A stretch of 64,000 bases of DNA from CAJXZP01 sp964195485 (lineage in GTDB: Bacteria; Bacteroidota; Bacteroidia; Flavobacteriales_G; Salibacteraceae). Location of the stretch: the NCBI GenBank assembly GCA_964195485.1, contig CAXMPG010000082.1, positions 1 through 64,000 on the forward strand, read 5' to 3'. The notes beneath the pieces are model-generated. The model was not told where the DNA came from and ran no database searches. It saw only the letters and a program-made list of their open reading frames with translations. Made by a program: the position numbers and the translations under genes. This document shows, piece after piece, positions 16,868-24,557 of this stretch (position 1 is its first letter; each line of letters opens with the position of its first letter).

Positions 16868-16936
16868 TAGTATTGTTATCCAGTAAGGAGGATAAAGGTT
16901 TTATTACGACCATAGTTTTTATTTATTTATACATAA

Positions 16937-17332
16937 ATGGCAGGAAAAGTAGAGAATTTAGGTGGTGTGTTTATTTATTCGGCTGATTCAAAAAAATTAG
17001 CAGAATGGTATCAAGAAAATTTAGGCCTTACGCATGAAACTTGGGGTGATAGCGGAGTGTATTACATTTCATTTCCGTATCAAGACGAGGCGGGTGCGAA
17101 AAGGTATTTTGCATGGTCAATAATGCCTTCTAAAGAAAAGCTACCTTCTAAGTCACCCAAAGTGTTTACCATTAATTTACGGGTGAGTGATATTGATGAT
17201 TTAGTTTCAAATTTAGTATCAAAAGGAGTAACTGTAAAACCTGTGGAAACGCATAATGAGGGTAAGTTTGCGTGGTGCGAAGATGTAGAAGGAAATCCCA
17301 TTGAACTTTGGGAAGATGTGGTAAATAAATAG
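16937..17332 (+). CDS. VOC (glyoxalase/bleomycin-resistance) family protein
   Basis: A 131-residue vicinal-oxygen-chelate protein with the two beta-alpha-beta-beta-beta halves of the fold: GGVFIYSADSKKLAEWYQENLG at the start and FTINLRVSDIDDL in the middle, ending CEDVEGNPIELWED, where the last glutamate is a usual metal ligand. Members are glyoxalases, dioxygenases or binding proteins. The sequence does not show which. It lies 69 bases after the PLP enzyme and its stop touches the next gene, so it probably shares their transcript. Confidence 0.85.
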   Translation: MAGKVENLGGVFIYSADSKKLAEWYQENLGLTHETWGDSGVYYISFPYQDEAGAKRYFAWSIMPSKEKLPSKSPKVFTINLRVSDIDDLVSNLVSKGVTVKPVETHNEGKFAWCEDVEGNPIELWEDVVNK

Positions 17333-17340
17333 TGTTACTG

Positions 17341-18504
17341 ATGCGTATACTCTCATTCATAAAGAAGCCATCTACCATTGTAATACTGTTAACAGCTGTT
17401 ATTATTGGCATAATTACCGCTCAAAACATTCTACTTTCTGATTTTGGCTTTGAGACTATTATGAAGTCGTTTTATAACAACTACCTCATTTTTAAGAATT
17501 CTCATTTTCATCTTCTTTCGAATCAAAACCTATATGGTTCATATAATGGTATTCAAATTGATTATTTCAAATATAGCCCTACTTTCTCATTGCTTTTTGG
17601 ACTGTTTGCCTACCTACCAGATTATTTAGGTCTGTTCTTATGGAACGGATTAAACGCATTGGTTTTTTATGCGATTTGGCAAGTGAAATTCCCATTTGTA
17701 AAGAATAAATTTTGGATTTGGGCTTTTGTTTTATTAGAGTTTATTACCAATATCCAGAGCTCACAGAGTAACGGGTTAATGGCTGGTTTAATGTTATTAG
17801 CATATGTTTTCTTAGAGCGTAAAAACGTAGCTCTAGCTACATTAATGGTCGTTCTTTCTATCTACTTAAAGTTATTTGGCTTAGTCACTTTTGCGTTGTT
17901 TTTACTGTACCCTGATAAATTAAAAGCCATTGGTTATACTCTTTTTTGGATGGCCTTATTATTCCTATTACCTATAGTAGTTGTTTCGCCATCAGATTTA
18001 ATAGCACAATACCAAAATTGGTTAAACCTATTGATTAACGACAAATCGGTGGCTTATAGTCCTTCTGTGATGGGGTGGTTGGAATCATGGTTTAACCTTC
18101 ACCCTTCTTCTGGGGTACTTACTGGAATTGGGGTGTTATTATTCTTGATTCCGTTTGTAAAGATTAAACAATATGCGAACCCTATTTTTAGACAATTAAT
18201 TTTAGCGTCTATACTTATTTGGGTCGTAATTTTTAACCATAAAGCGGAGTCTCCCACATTTATAATTGCGGTAACGGGGGTTGCCATATGGTTGTTTAGC
18301 CAAAAAATGAATAGGAATCATATGGTATTGATGATTTTAACGTTGATACTCACTCAATTATCGCCAACTGATATTTTTCCGGTATCTATAAGAGAAGGTT
18401 TTTTTCTACCCTATGTAATCAAGGTTTTTCCAATAATTTTAGTGTGGCTGAAAATACTGTATGACGCTACTTTTCAGGATTGGGAAGAGAAACTGGAAGC
18501 TTAG
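17341..18504 (+). CDS. GT87-like (DUF2029) integral-membrane glycosyltransferase
   Basis: A 387-residue membrane protein with about nine predicted helices, the first at about residues 9-30. IDYFKYSPTFSLLFG after the first long loop matches the Y-SP-F pattern of DUF2029/GT87 proteins, which use polyprenyl-phosphate sugars on the periplasmic side. A GTG at 17332 overlaps the VOC stop, but the ATG at 17341 gives a better N terminus (MRILSFIKK then hydrophobic). It lacks the soluble tail of the GT87-like protein at 7698-9281. The presence of two such proteins on either side of the divergent promoter hints at one envelope glycolipid or glycan pathway. Confidence 0.75.
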   Translation: MRILSFIKKPSTIVILLTAVIIGIITAQNILLSDFGFETIMKSFYNNYLIFKNSHFHLLSNQNLYGSYNGIQIDYFKYSPTFSLLFGLFAYLPDYLGLFLWNGLNALVFYAIWQVKFPFVKNKFWIWAFVLLEFITNIQSSQSNGLMAGLMLLAYVFLERKNVALATLMVVLSIYLKLFGLVTFALFLLYPDKLKAIGYTLFWMALLFLLPIVVVSPSDLIAQYQNWLNLLINDKSVAYSPSVMGWLESWFNLHPSSGVLTGIGVLLFLIPFVKIKQYANPIFRQLILASILIWVVIFNHKAESPTFIIAVTGVAIWLFSQKMNRNHMVLMILTLILTQLSPTDIFPVSIREGFFLPYVIKVFPIILVWLKILYDATFQDWEEKLEA

Positions 18505-19325
18505 GTATTTTTTGAATTCCCCCTAACCCCCGGTCCTCCAAAACCATCTGGTATAAATGTACTGGAAGGCCTTATTAAATCACGAAAAATTGATTTTATA
18601 GTTCTGCCATTAAACTTTGCTAAAACCGTTACGATTACTCCACGCTTAATCACTCTATAATGGGGTTTTTATGTTCCATTCTTGTCTTATAGTACGGTCG
18701 TTTTTTCTTTTTATACGGATACTTGTTTTCTAATGTCCCTTCAATATAACTTTCATCAACTTTGATAATTCCAGATAAAATTTGATCCGATTCATTCATT
18801 GCTAATCTTAATCTTCTTTGAATAAAGTAAGCGGTATTTCGATTAACATCTAAGTAACGAACTAACTGCAAAGAGGAAATACCTTTTTTTGCATCACAGA
18901 TTAGGTTAATGGCTAAAAGCTACCAAAATTCCTTGTTCGTTATTCGATGTTATTTATTAGTCACGTTCTGACAATCATTTTGGTTTTTTTAGGGTTCTCG
19001 ATAATTATCGGTAGGAGGGGATTGAAAAAAAATCTTATACAAAAAAAAAGACTATAAAATTAAGTGAGTGAAACCAATTTCATAGCCTTTAAGGGTTAAG
19101 CGTGTGTGTATTTTAGTGAAGAACCTTGTATTTTAATCCAACCATTAATAATCCAATGGCAAAAGTGTTTCGGGTTAAACAGTCAGCCGAAGAAAACAAT
19201 TTCCTTACGCAGCAAATGTATGCCTAACATGCTTTGAGTCAACCTATCCAGAGGATAGGTTTTTGGACATTTTTTTATAAATTCGGACTTATTTTAATGG
19301 GTTTTGACTTAAAGCAACGGTTTTT
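18505..19325. other. Gene-poor stretch with transposase remnant
   Basis: Between the GT87-like gene and the LuxR-type gene. It contains the IS1595-type remnant (18650-18949), a C-rich patch at about 18518-18540 resembling the reverse complement of 42826-42855, a 10-bp palindrome GATAATTATC near 19000, and a short frame of 23 codons from the ATG at 19158 (MAKVFRVKQSAEENNF) that may be a gene fragment. No complete gene was seen. Confidence 0.5.
18650..18949 (-). pseudogene. Remnant of an IS1595-family (ISXO2-like) transposase
   Basis: Reading leftward from 18949, the frame gives HRITNKEFW, a stop, then LLAINLICDAKKGISSLQLV, RYLDVNRNTAYFIQRRLRL and KVDESYIEGTLENKY. This matches the middle of IS1595/ISXO2 transposases: the helix-turn-helix and the first catalytic aspartate in VDESYIEG. 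The N-terminal zinc-ribbon part, the later catalytic residues and any terminal inverted repeats are missing, and there is an in-frame stop in place of the usual Gln after EFW. It is therefore a dead fragment of about 300 bases from an element that would normally encode about 300 residues. Confidence 0.72.
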
Positions 19326-20003
19326 TCACAAAAACGGACTTTTACCTGAAGTTTTACTCGGGTCAATAACTACCCAAGAATTGGCCATGGTGATAACCAC
19401 AATTTCTAACAAAGATTGGGCATGTAATTTTTGCCTTAGATTAGTTATGTGAGCGCGAATGGCTGGCTCATTTTTTTCTAACTCTTCTGAAATCTGCTTC
19501 ACATTGTAATTATGACATAGCAATATTAATACGTGCTCTTCTCCTCCAGTTAATTTGGGCTTTGGTCTTGGAAATACGTGTTTAGGTTTGTTTACCCAAA
19601 ACTCTTTAGGGATGTGATAATTAGGAGAATAACCCTGTTTTTTTACGTCAGAAATAATTTGATTAATGGTCAAGTTGTTTAATTCACTGGGGTTGATGTA
19701 ACCCGCCACTTTGTATTCTTGTAAAAAACCAATAAGCTCAGATGGTAGACTAGATCCTAGAATTATTACCGCCACTTCGCCCAGTTTTTTAAGGTTTTCT
19801 GGGCTACTTACTTTCATGAAGTTTAGTGCAGGCTTTAAAAATAAGAGGTGGTCATTGGTCGTTTTACTAAGTATAAAATTTTGGAGCTCTACATTCTTAC
19901 TACCAATATATCCAATATCAAATTCAGAATCTTTCAATAACTGTTGAAAGTCTTGAAGTAAACTGGTCTTGCTTGATAATATAGATAAATAGGTTTTCTG
20001 CAT
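19326..20003 (-). CDS. LuxR-type transcriptional regulator with pseudo-receiver-like N terminus
   Basis: A protein of about 225 residues. The C-terminal domain (about residues 150-215) is a LuxR/NarL helix-turn-helix: LTGGEEHVLILLCHNYNVKQISEEL and AIRAHITNLRQKLHA. The N-terminal 130 residues have the alternating strand-helix pattern of a response-regulator receiver, but the usual acidic pair, phospho-acceptor Asp and conserved Lys are not evident, so it may act without phosphorylation. The frame can begin at TTG 20015; ATG 20003 was preferred. It is divergent from the ABC exporter genes, with about 200 bases between, and may control them. Confidence 0.75.
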   Translation of the reverse strand: MQKTYLSILSSKTSLLQDFQQLLKDSEFDIGYIGSKNVELQNFILSKTTNDHLLFLKPALNFMKVSSPENLKKLGEVAVIILGSSLPSELIGFLQEYKVAGYINPSELNNLTINQIISDVKKQGYSPNYHIPKEFWVNKPKHVFPRPKPKLTGGEEHVLILLCHNYNVKQISEELEKNEPAIRAHITNLRQKLHAQSLLEIVVITMANSWVVIDPSKTSGKSPFL

Positions 20004-20217
20004 TCGTCTTTTCAAATAAAGAAGTGCAAATTAGTAAAAGTGGGATCATTATCGGACTTAAATAATTGAATTATTGTTCGCATTATTTTGCGTTCTGATT
20101 TCCAGTAAGAAAAAAAGTGAAATAATTTTTAGGGCGCTAAATAACCGCATAACCTTTAAAACTTACCGTTAACTAAAATTAACACAACCACATTATATTA
20201 ATGGTTAAAATTGTAGT

Positions 20218-20907
20218 GTGATAAAACTAACTGGTATAAACAAATCCTATAAAGTAGGTAACCGTAGTCTTCAAGTTTTAAAAAATGTAAACCTACATAT
20301 TAAAGCGGGCGAAATGGTATCTATTATGGGATCTTCAGGTTCAGGAAAGTCGACTCTTCTTAATATTCTGGGTATTTTAGATACCTATGATGATGGAGAA
20401 TATTTATTAAATGATGCGCTTATTTTAGGAATGAATGAAACTAAAGCGGCACGTCATCGTAACAAGATGATTGGCTTTATCTTTCAATCATTTAACCTCA
20501 TTACCTTTAAAAATGCAATGGAAAACGTTGCACTACCTCTTTACTACCAAGGAATGAGTCGTAAAAAGCGTAATGCTTTGGCTTTAGAATACCTAGATAG
20601 AGTTGGACTAAAAGAATGGGCAGAACACATGCCAAGTGAAATGAGTGGAGGTCAAAAACAGCGTGTAGCAATTGCGAGAGCATTGATTTCTAAACCTAAA
20701 ATTATTTTAGCTGATGAGCCTACAGGTGCTTTAGATAGTAAAACATCGGTAGATGTAATGAAGCTACTTAGAGAAATAAATCAAGAAGGAATTACCATAA
20801 TAATTGTCACCCACGAGAAAGATATTGCCGATGCTACGGATCGAAATATTGTATTAAAAGATGGTGAAGTAATGACGGTGAATAAAGCCGGAGAAGTAAT
20901 ATCTTAA
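20218..20907 (+). CDS. ABC transporter ATP-binding protein (MacB/LolD type)
   Basis: A 229-residue ATPase of a MacB-type (type VII) ABC system. It shows Walker A GSSGSGKST (about 38-46), Q-loop FIFQSFNL, signature MSGGQKQRV, Walker B IILADEPTGALD and H-loop IVTHE. The start is a GTG; a six-codon frame beginning at ATG 20201 overlaps it and could act as a tiny leader. Two permeases and a membrane-fusion protein follow immediately, so the four genes form one export system spanning the envelope. It could export a peptide, a lipid or a toxic compound. Confidence 0.92.
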   Translation: MIKLTGINKSYKVGNRSLQVLKNVNLHIKAGEMVSIMGSSGSGKSTLLNILGILDTYDDGEYLLNDALILGMNETKAARHRNKMIGFIFQSFNLITFKNAMENVALPLYYQGMSRKKRNALALEYLDRVGLKEWAEHMPSEMSGGQKQRVAIARALISKPKIILADEPTGALDSKTSVDVMKLLREINQEGITIIIVTHEKDIADATDRNIVLKDGEVMTVNKAGEVIS

Positions 20908-20930
20908 ACAATCAAGTCAGAAAGAAGTCA

Positions 20931-22160
20931 ATGTTTGATATAGAAAAATGGCAAGAAATATTTGATGTGGTAAAGGCCAATAAGTTGCGCACTTTCCTCA
21001 CCGCGTTCTCGGTATCGTGGGGTATTTTCATGCTCATTATTTTACTTGGAGCAGGTCAGGGTTTACGTAATGGTTTTGAGGCGGAGTTTAAAGATGATGC
21101 TATTAATAGTGTGTGGATTCGTACTGGAAATACGTCAATGGCGTATAAAGGAATGAAACCAAATAGACGTATTCAGTTAACGAATGAGGATTTTGATTTA
21201 ATTAAAAATTCGTTTGAAGATATTGACCATATTACTGGTAGAGATGGTGGTTGGGGCGCTCAAATGGATTACAAAGAAAAAACGGGTAATTTCCCGTATC
21301 GTGGGGTTCATCCAGATCATCAGGTATTAGAAAATACGATTATGATTACCGGTCGGTTTTTGAATAATACCGATGTAAGAGAAAAAACGAAAGTGGCTAT
21401 TATTGGACAAGATGTGGTAGTTGAACTTTTTGGAAATGAAGACCCTATTGGTAAATATTTCTCCATGTGGAAAGTGCCATTTAAAGTTATTGGAACGTTT
21501 AATGATGAAGGTAGCAGATGGGAGAATAAGATGGTATATATACCAGTGTCTACTGCGCAACAAGTGTTTGGAGGGAAGCCTAACCTGGATCAAGTGATGT
21601 TCACTACCGGAACGACTCCCCAAGATAGAGTAACCCAAATTGTAGAAGAAACCACCCAAATGTTATCGGATAAACTGGTTTTTGACCCAAGTGATTCTAA
21701 AGCGATGTACGCGCGAAATAATGCGGAGGAATACAAAATGTTTACTGGAATTTTTACCGGAATTAATGCTTTCGTATGGATTATTGGAGTGATGACCATT
21801 ATTGCTGGAGTGGTTGGGATTAGCAACATAATGATGATTACCGTTAAAGAAAGAACCAAAGAAATTGGGATACGAAAGGCTTTAGGCGCTACACCAGGTT
21901 CGGTAGTTTCAATGATACTATTGGAGGCAGTTGTTATTACTACCATTGCGGGTTATACAGGATTGGTATTGGGCGTTTTTTCGTTGGAATATATTTCTAC
22001 TTTAGCCAGTGAACCCGGTACATTTATGAACCCAGGTGTTGATTTTACCGTAGCATTAACTTCTACTTTAGTATTAGTGGTTGCAGGTAGTATTGCAGGA
22101 TTAATTCCGGCTCTTCAAGCAGCCAAAGTAAAACCCATTGTAGCACTTAGAGACGAATAG
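20931..22160 (+). CDS. MacB-type ABC transporter permease (first)
   Basis: A 409-residue FtsX/MacB permease. An N-terminal helix (about 20-45, TFLTAFSVSWGIFMLIILLG) is followed by a large periplasmic MacB_PCD domain (about 50-280) and three C-terminal helices beginning near residue 280 (GITAFVWIIG-like, GISNIMMITVKERTKEIGIRKALGA, then the last pair). GISNIMMITVKERTKEIG is the coupling-helix signature of the family. It lies 23 bases after the ATPase and 3 bases before a second permease. The two permeases are related but not identical, so a heterodimer is likely. Confidence 0.92.
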   Translation: MFDIEKWQEIFDVVKANKLRTFLTAFSVSWGIFMLIILLGAGQGLRNGFEAEFKDDAINSVWIRTGNTSMAYKGMKPNRRIQLTNEDFDLIKNSFEDIDHITGRDGGWGAQMDYKEKTGNFPYRGVHPDHQVLENTIMITGRFLNNTDVREKTKVAIIGQDVVVELFGNEDPIGKYFSMWKVPFKVIGTFNDEGSRWENKMVYIPVSTAQQVFGGKPNLDQVMFTTGTTPQDRVTQIVEETTQMLSDKLVFDPSDSKAMYARNNAEEYKMFTGIFTGINAFVWIIGVMTIIAGVVGISNIMMITVKERTKEIGIRKALGATPGSVVSMILLEAVVITTIAGYTGLVLGVFSLEYISTLASEPGTFMNPGVDFTVALTSTLVLVVAGSIAGLIPALQAAKVKPIVALRDE

Positions 22161-22163
22161 CCA

Positions 22164-23405
22164 ATGTTTGATGTAGATAGATGGTCTGAGATATACCAAA
22201 CGTTAAGCAAGAACAAATTGCGAAGTGCACTGACTGCTTTTGGAGTGGTTTGGGGTATTATTATGCTAATTGTAATGTTGGGAGCGGGTTCAGGATTAAA
22301 GAACGGGGTTTCAAAAGATTTTGCAGGCAAGGTAGCTAATAGCGTTTTCGTTTGGTCACAATCGACTTCAATACCTTACAAGGGATTTAAAAAAGGAAGA
22401 TGGGTTCGTTTAGATAATGATGATACGGAAGCTCTACGAGAAATCCCTGCGCTTGATTTATTATCACCAGGTTTACAGCTTGGAGGTTGGAGAGGCGCCA
22501 ATAATGTGACATATAAGAGTCGTACAGGCGCATTTGAAATTAACGGTTTTGCACCTGAAGTCCAACATATTAAATTGCTTAAAATGCAAACAGGTCGTTT
22601 CTTGAATGATAGAGATATGGCCGAGGACCGTAAAGTCTGTGTGATTGGAAAAATTACTGAGGCAACCTTATTTCCAGAGGAAGAACCCATAGGTAAATAC
22701 ATCAAAATTAATGGCGTGTATTTTCAAGTAGTGGGTACGTTTCATTCGGGTTTAAAAGGAGATGATTCAGAAGACGAAGACCGATCTATTTATATTCCGT
22801 TTACTACTTTTCAAAAAGCCTTTAATCAAGGTAATATGGTGCATTGGTACGTAATGACCAGTAAAAAAGGAATCAAAGTGAGTGTGGTAGAAGATGAAGC
22901 TAAAGCCATATTAAAACAACGACACAACGTTCACCCAAATGATCCTCGCGCAATTGGCGGGTGGAATATGGAGAAAGAAGTAGATAAATTCAACATGATT
23001 TTTGGCGGAATTCAGGCGCTTTCCTGGTTTGTTGGCGTATTGACTTTATTAGCTGGAGTAATTGGAATTTCTAATATTATGCTCATTATTATTAGAGAAA
23101 GAACCCAAGAAATTGGTGTGCGTAGAGCGCTTGGTGCGACACCTATAAACATTGTAGTTCAAATAGTTTTAGAGTCCATGATTTTAACCCTGATAAGTGG
23201 AATAATAGGAATTATTATTGGCGTTTGGTTATTAGAATTTGCCGGGCCATATATTCAACACGATTATTTTTCAAATCCTGAAGTACAATTCTCCGTAGTC
23301 CTTGCTGCGTTTGGAATTTTGATTTTATCCGGAGTATTGGCAGGTATAATTCCATCGTTAAGGGCAGTAAAGATTAAACCAATTGAAGCATTAAGAACAG
23401 AATAA
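22164..23405 (+). CDS. MacB-type ABC transporter permease (second)
   Basis: A 413-residue paralogue of the preceding permease with the same layout: an N-terminal helix, a periplasmic MacB_PCD domain and three C-terminal helices with GISNIMLIIIRERTQEIGVRRALGA. It begins MFDVDRWSEIYQTLSKNKLR, closely matching MFDIEKWQEIFDVVKANKLR of its neighbour, which shows tandem duplication. The genes are 3 bases apart. It probably pairs with the first permease and the ATPase at 20218-20907. Confidence 0.92.
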   Translation: MFDVDRWSEIYQTLSKNKLRSALTAFGVVWGIIMLIVMLGAGSGLKNGVSKDFAGKVANSVFVWSQSTSIPYKGFKKGRWVRLDNDDTEALREIPALDLLSPGLQLGGWRGANNVTYKSRTGAFEINGFAPEVQHIKLLKMQTGRFLNDRDMAEDRKVCVIGKITEATLFPEEEPIGKYIKINGVYFQVVGTFHSGLKGDDSEDEDRSIYIPFTTFQKAFNQGNMVHWYVMTSKKGIKVSVVEDEAKAILKQRHNVHPNDPRAIGGWNMEKEVDKFNMIFGGIQALSWFVGVLTLLAGVIGISNIMLIIIRERTQEIGVRRALGATPINIVVQIVLESMILTLISGIIGIIIGVWLLEFAGPYIQHDYFSNPEVQFSVVLAAFGILILSGVLAGIIPSLRAVKIKPIEALRTE

Positions 23406-23415
23406 ATATATTGAA

Positions 23416-24519
23416 ATGAAATTAGCAATAAGATTAGGAATTTTTGTAGCCATTTTAGGCGTGTTCGGGTATACCATGTATTATTTATACATGAAAAATG
23501 AAGCACCAAAAGTGACCTATAAAGTAGAAATGCCTTTTGAAAGTGAAGTGCTTAAAAAAACAGTAGCTACAGGTTCAGTGGTTCCAAGAAAAGAGATTCT
23601 GATTAAGCCTGTGGTGTCTGGTATTATTGATAAAGTGTACGTAGAGGCGGGGTCAATGATTAAGAAGGGTGATATTATTGCACGGGTAAAAATCATTCCA
23701 AATATGGTGAATCTAAACAATGCAGAAAACAGGGTTCAACGAGCTACTATTGATTTAGATAACACGAAAATTGACTATAACCGGAATGAAAAATTACATG
23801 TGGATGGCGTTATTTCAAAAGCCGAATTCCAAGTGTTTCAATTGCGTTTAAAAAGTGCTGAACTAGAAGTGGGTGCCGCAAATGATAATCTTCAAATTAT
23901 TAGAGAAGGGGTAAGTAAATCAAGTAAATCGGCTTCAAATACATTGATTAAAAGCACGATATCAGGTATGGTGCTAGATGTTCCCGTAAAAGAAGGTAAT
24001 CAAGTTATTGAATCAAACACGTTTAACGAGGGTACTACTATTGCATCGGTTGCAGATATGACAGACATGATTTTTCTAGGGAAATTGGATGAGTCGGAAG
24101 TGGGTAAAGTGACGGAAGGAATGGATTTAATTTTAACTATTGGCGCCTTACAGGATTTAACTTTAGGTGCAGTTTTAGAGTACATCGCTCCAAAAGGGGT
24201 TGAAGAAAACGGAGCAATTCAATTTGAGATTAAAGCCAAAATTAATCCAGAAGATTTAGCGGCTAATTTTATTCGAAGTGGGTATAGTGCCAATGCTTCT
24301 ATTGTATTGGATAAGGCTGACTCTACCATGGTTTTAAAAGAAAGTTTGGTGGAGTATGTAGGTGACTCCGCTTTTGTATATGTACAAACGAAGCCGCAAG
24401 TATTTAATCGTACAGAAATCCAAGTAGGTTTATCTGATGGAATAATTGTAGTCGTAAAAAGCGGAATTACGTTAGAAAGTGAATTAAGAGGCCGAGAAGA
24501 AATGGAGTCAACGGATTAA
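23416..24519 (+). CDS. Membrane-fusion protein (HlyD/MacA-type periplasmic adaptor)
   Basis: A 367-residue adaptor linking the MacB-type inner-membrane pump to an outer-membrane channel. It has one N-terminal membrane helix (about 8-27), a lipoyl/biotinyl-like half-motif around VSGIIDKVYVEAGSMIKKGDI (about 65-90), a helical hairpin (about 95-165), the second lipoyl half STISGMVLDVPVKEGNQV and beta-barrel domains to the end. It follows the second permease by 10 bases. No TolC-like gene lies in the window, so the outer-membrane partner is encoded elsewhere. Confidence 0.9.
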   Translation: MKLAIRLGIFVAILGVFGYTMYYLYMKNEAPKVTYKVEMPFESEVLKKTVATGSVVPRKEILIKPVVSGIIDKVYVEAGSMIKKGDIIARVKIIPNMVNLNNAENRVQRATIDLDNTKIDYNRNEKLHVDGVISKAEFQVFQLRLKSAELEVGAANDNLQIIREGVSKSSKSASNTLIKSTISGMVLDVPVKEGNQVIESNTFNEGTTIASVADMTDMIFLGKLDESEVGKVTEGMDLILTIGALQDLTLGAVLEYIAPKGVEENGAIQFEIKAKINPEDLAANFIRSGYSANASIVLDKADSTMVLKESLVEYVGDSAFVYVQTKPQVFNRTEIQVGLSDGIIVVVKSGITLESELRGREEMESTD

Positions 24520-24557
24520 GTTGGCTCAGCGAAAATCATTCTCGAAAATCTAGATCC

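Noticed and set aside
19158..19229. Short frame of 23 codons beginning MAKVFRVKQSAEENNF as a gene
   Set aside because: Too short and without a recognisable family; kept only as a possible fragment in the gene-poor stretch.
19234..19452. Plus-strand frame of 72 codons overlapping the LuxR-type gene
   Set aside because: It largely overlaps the 3' end of the LuxR-type gene on the other strand and has no family features.
21590..21946. Minus-strand frame of 118 codons within the first MacB permease
   Set aside because: Antisense shadow of a well-supported permease gene, rich in Thr and Ile as shadows of hydrophobic helices are.
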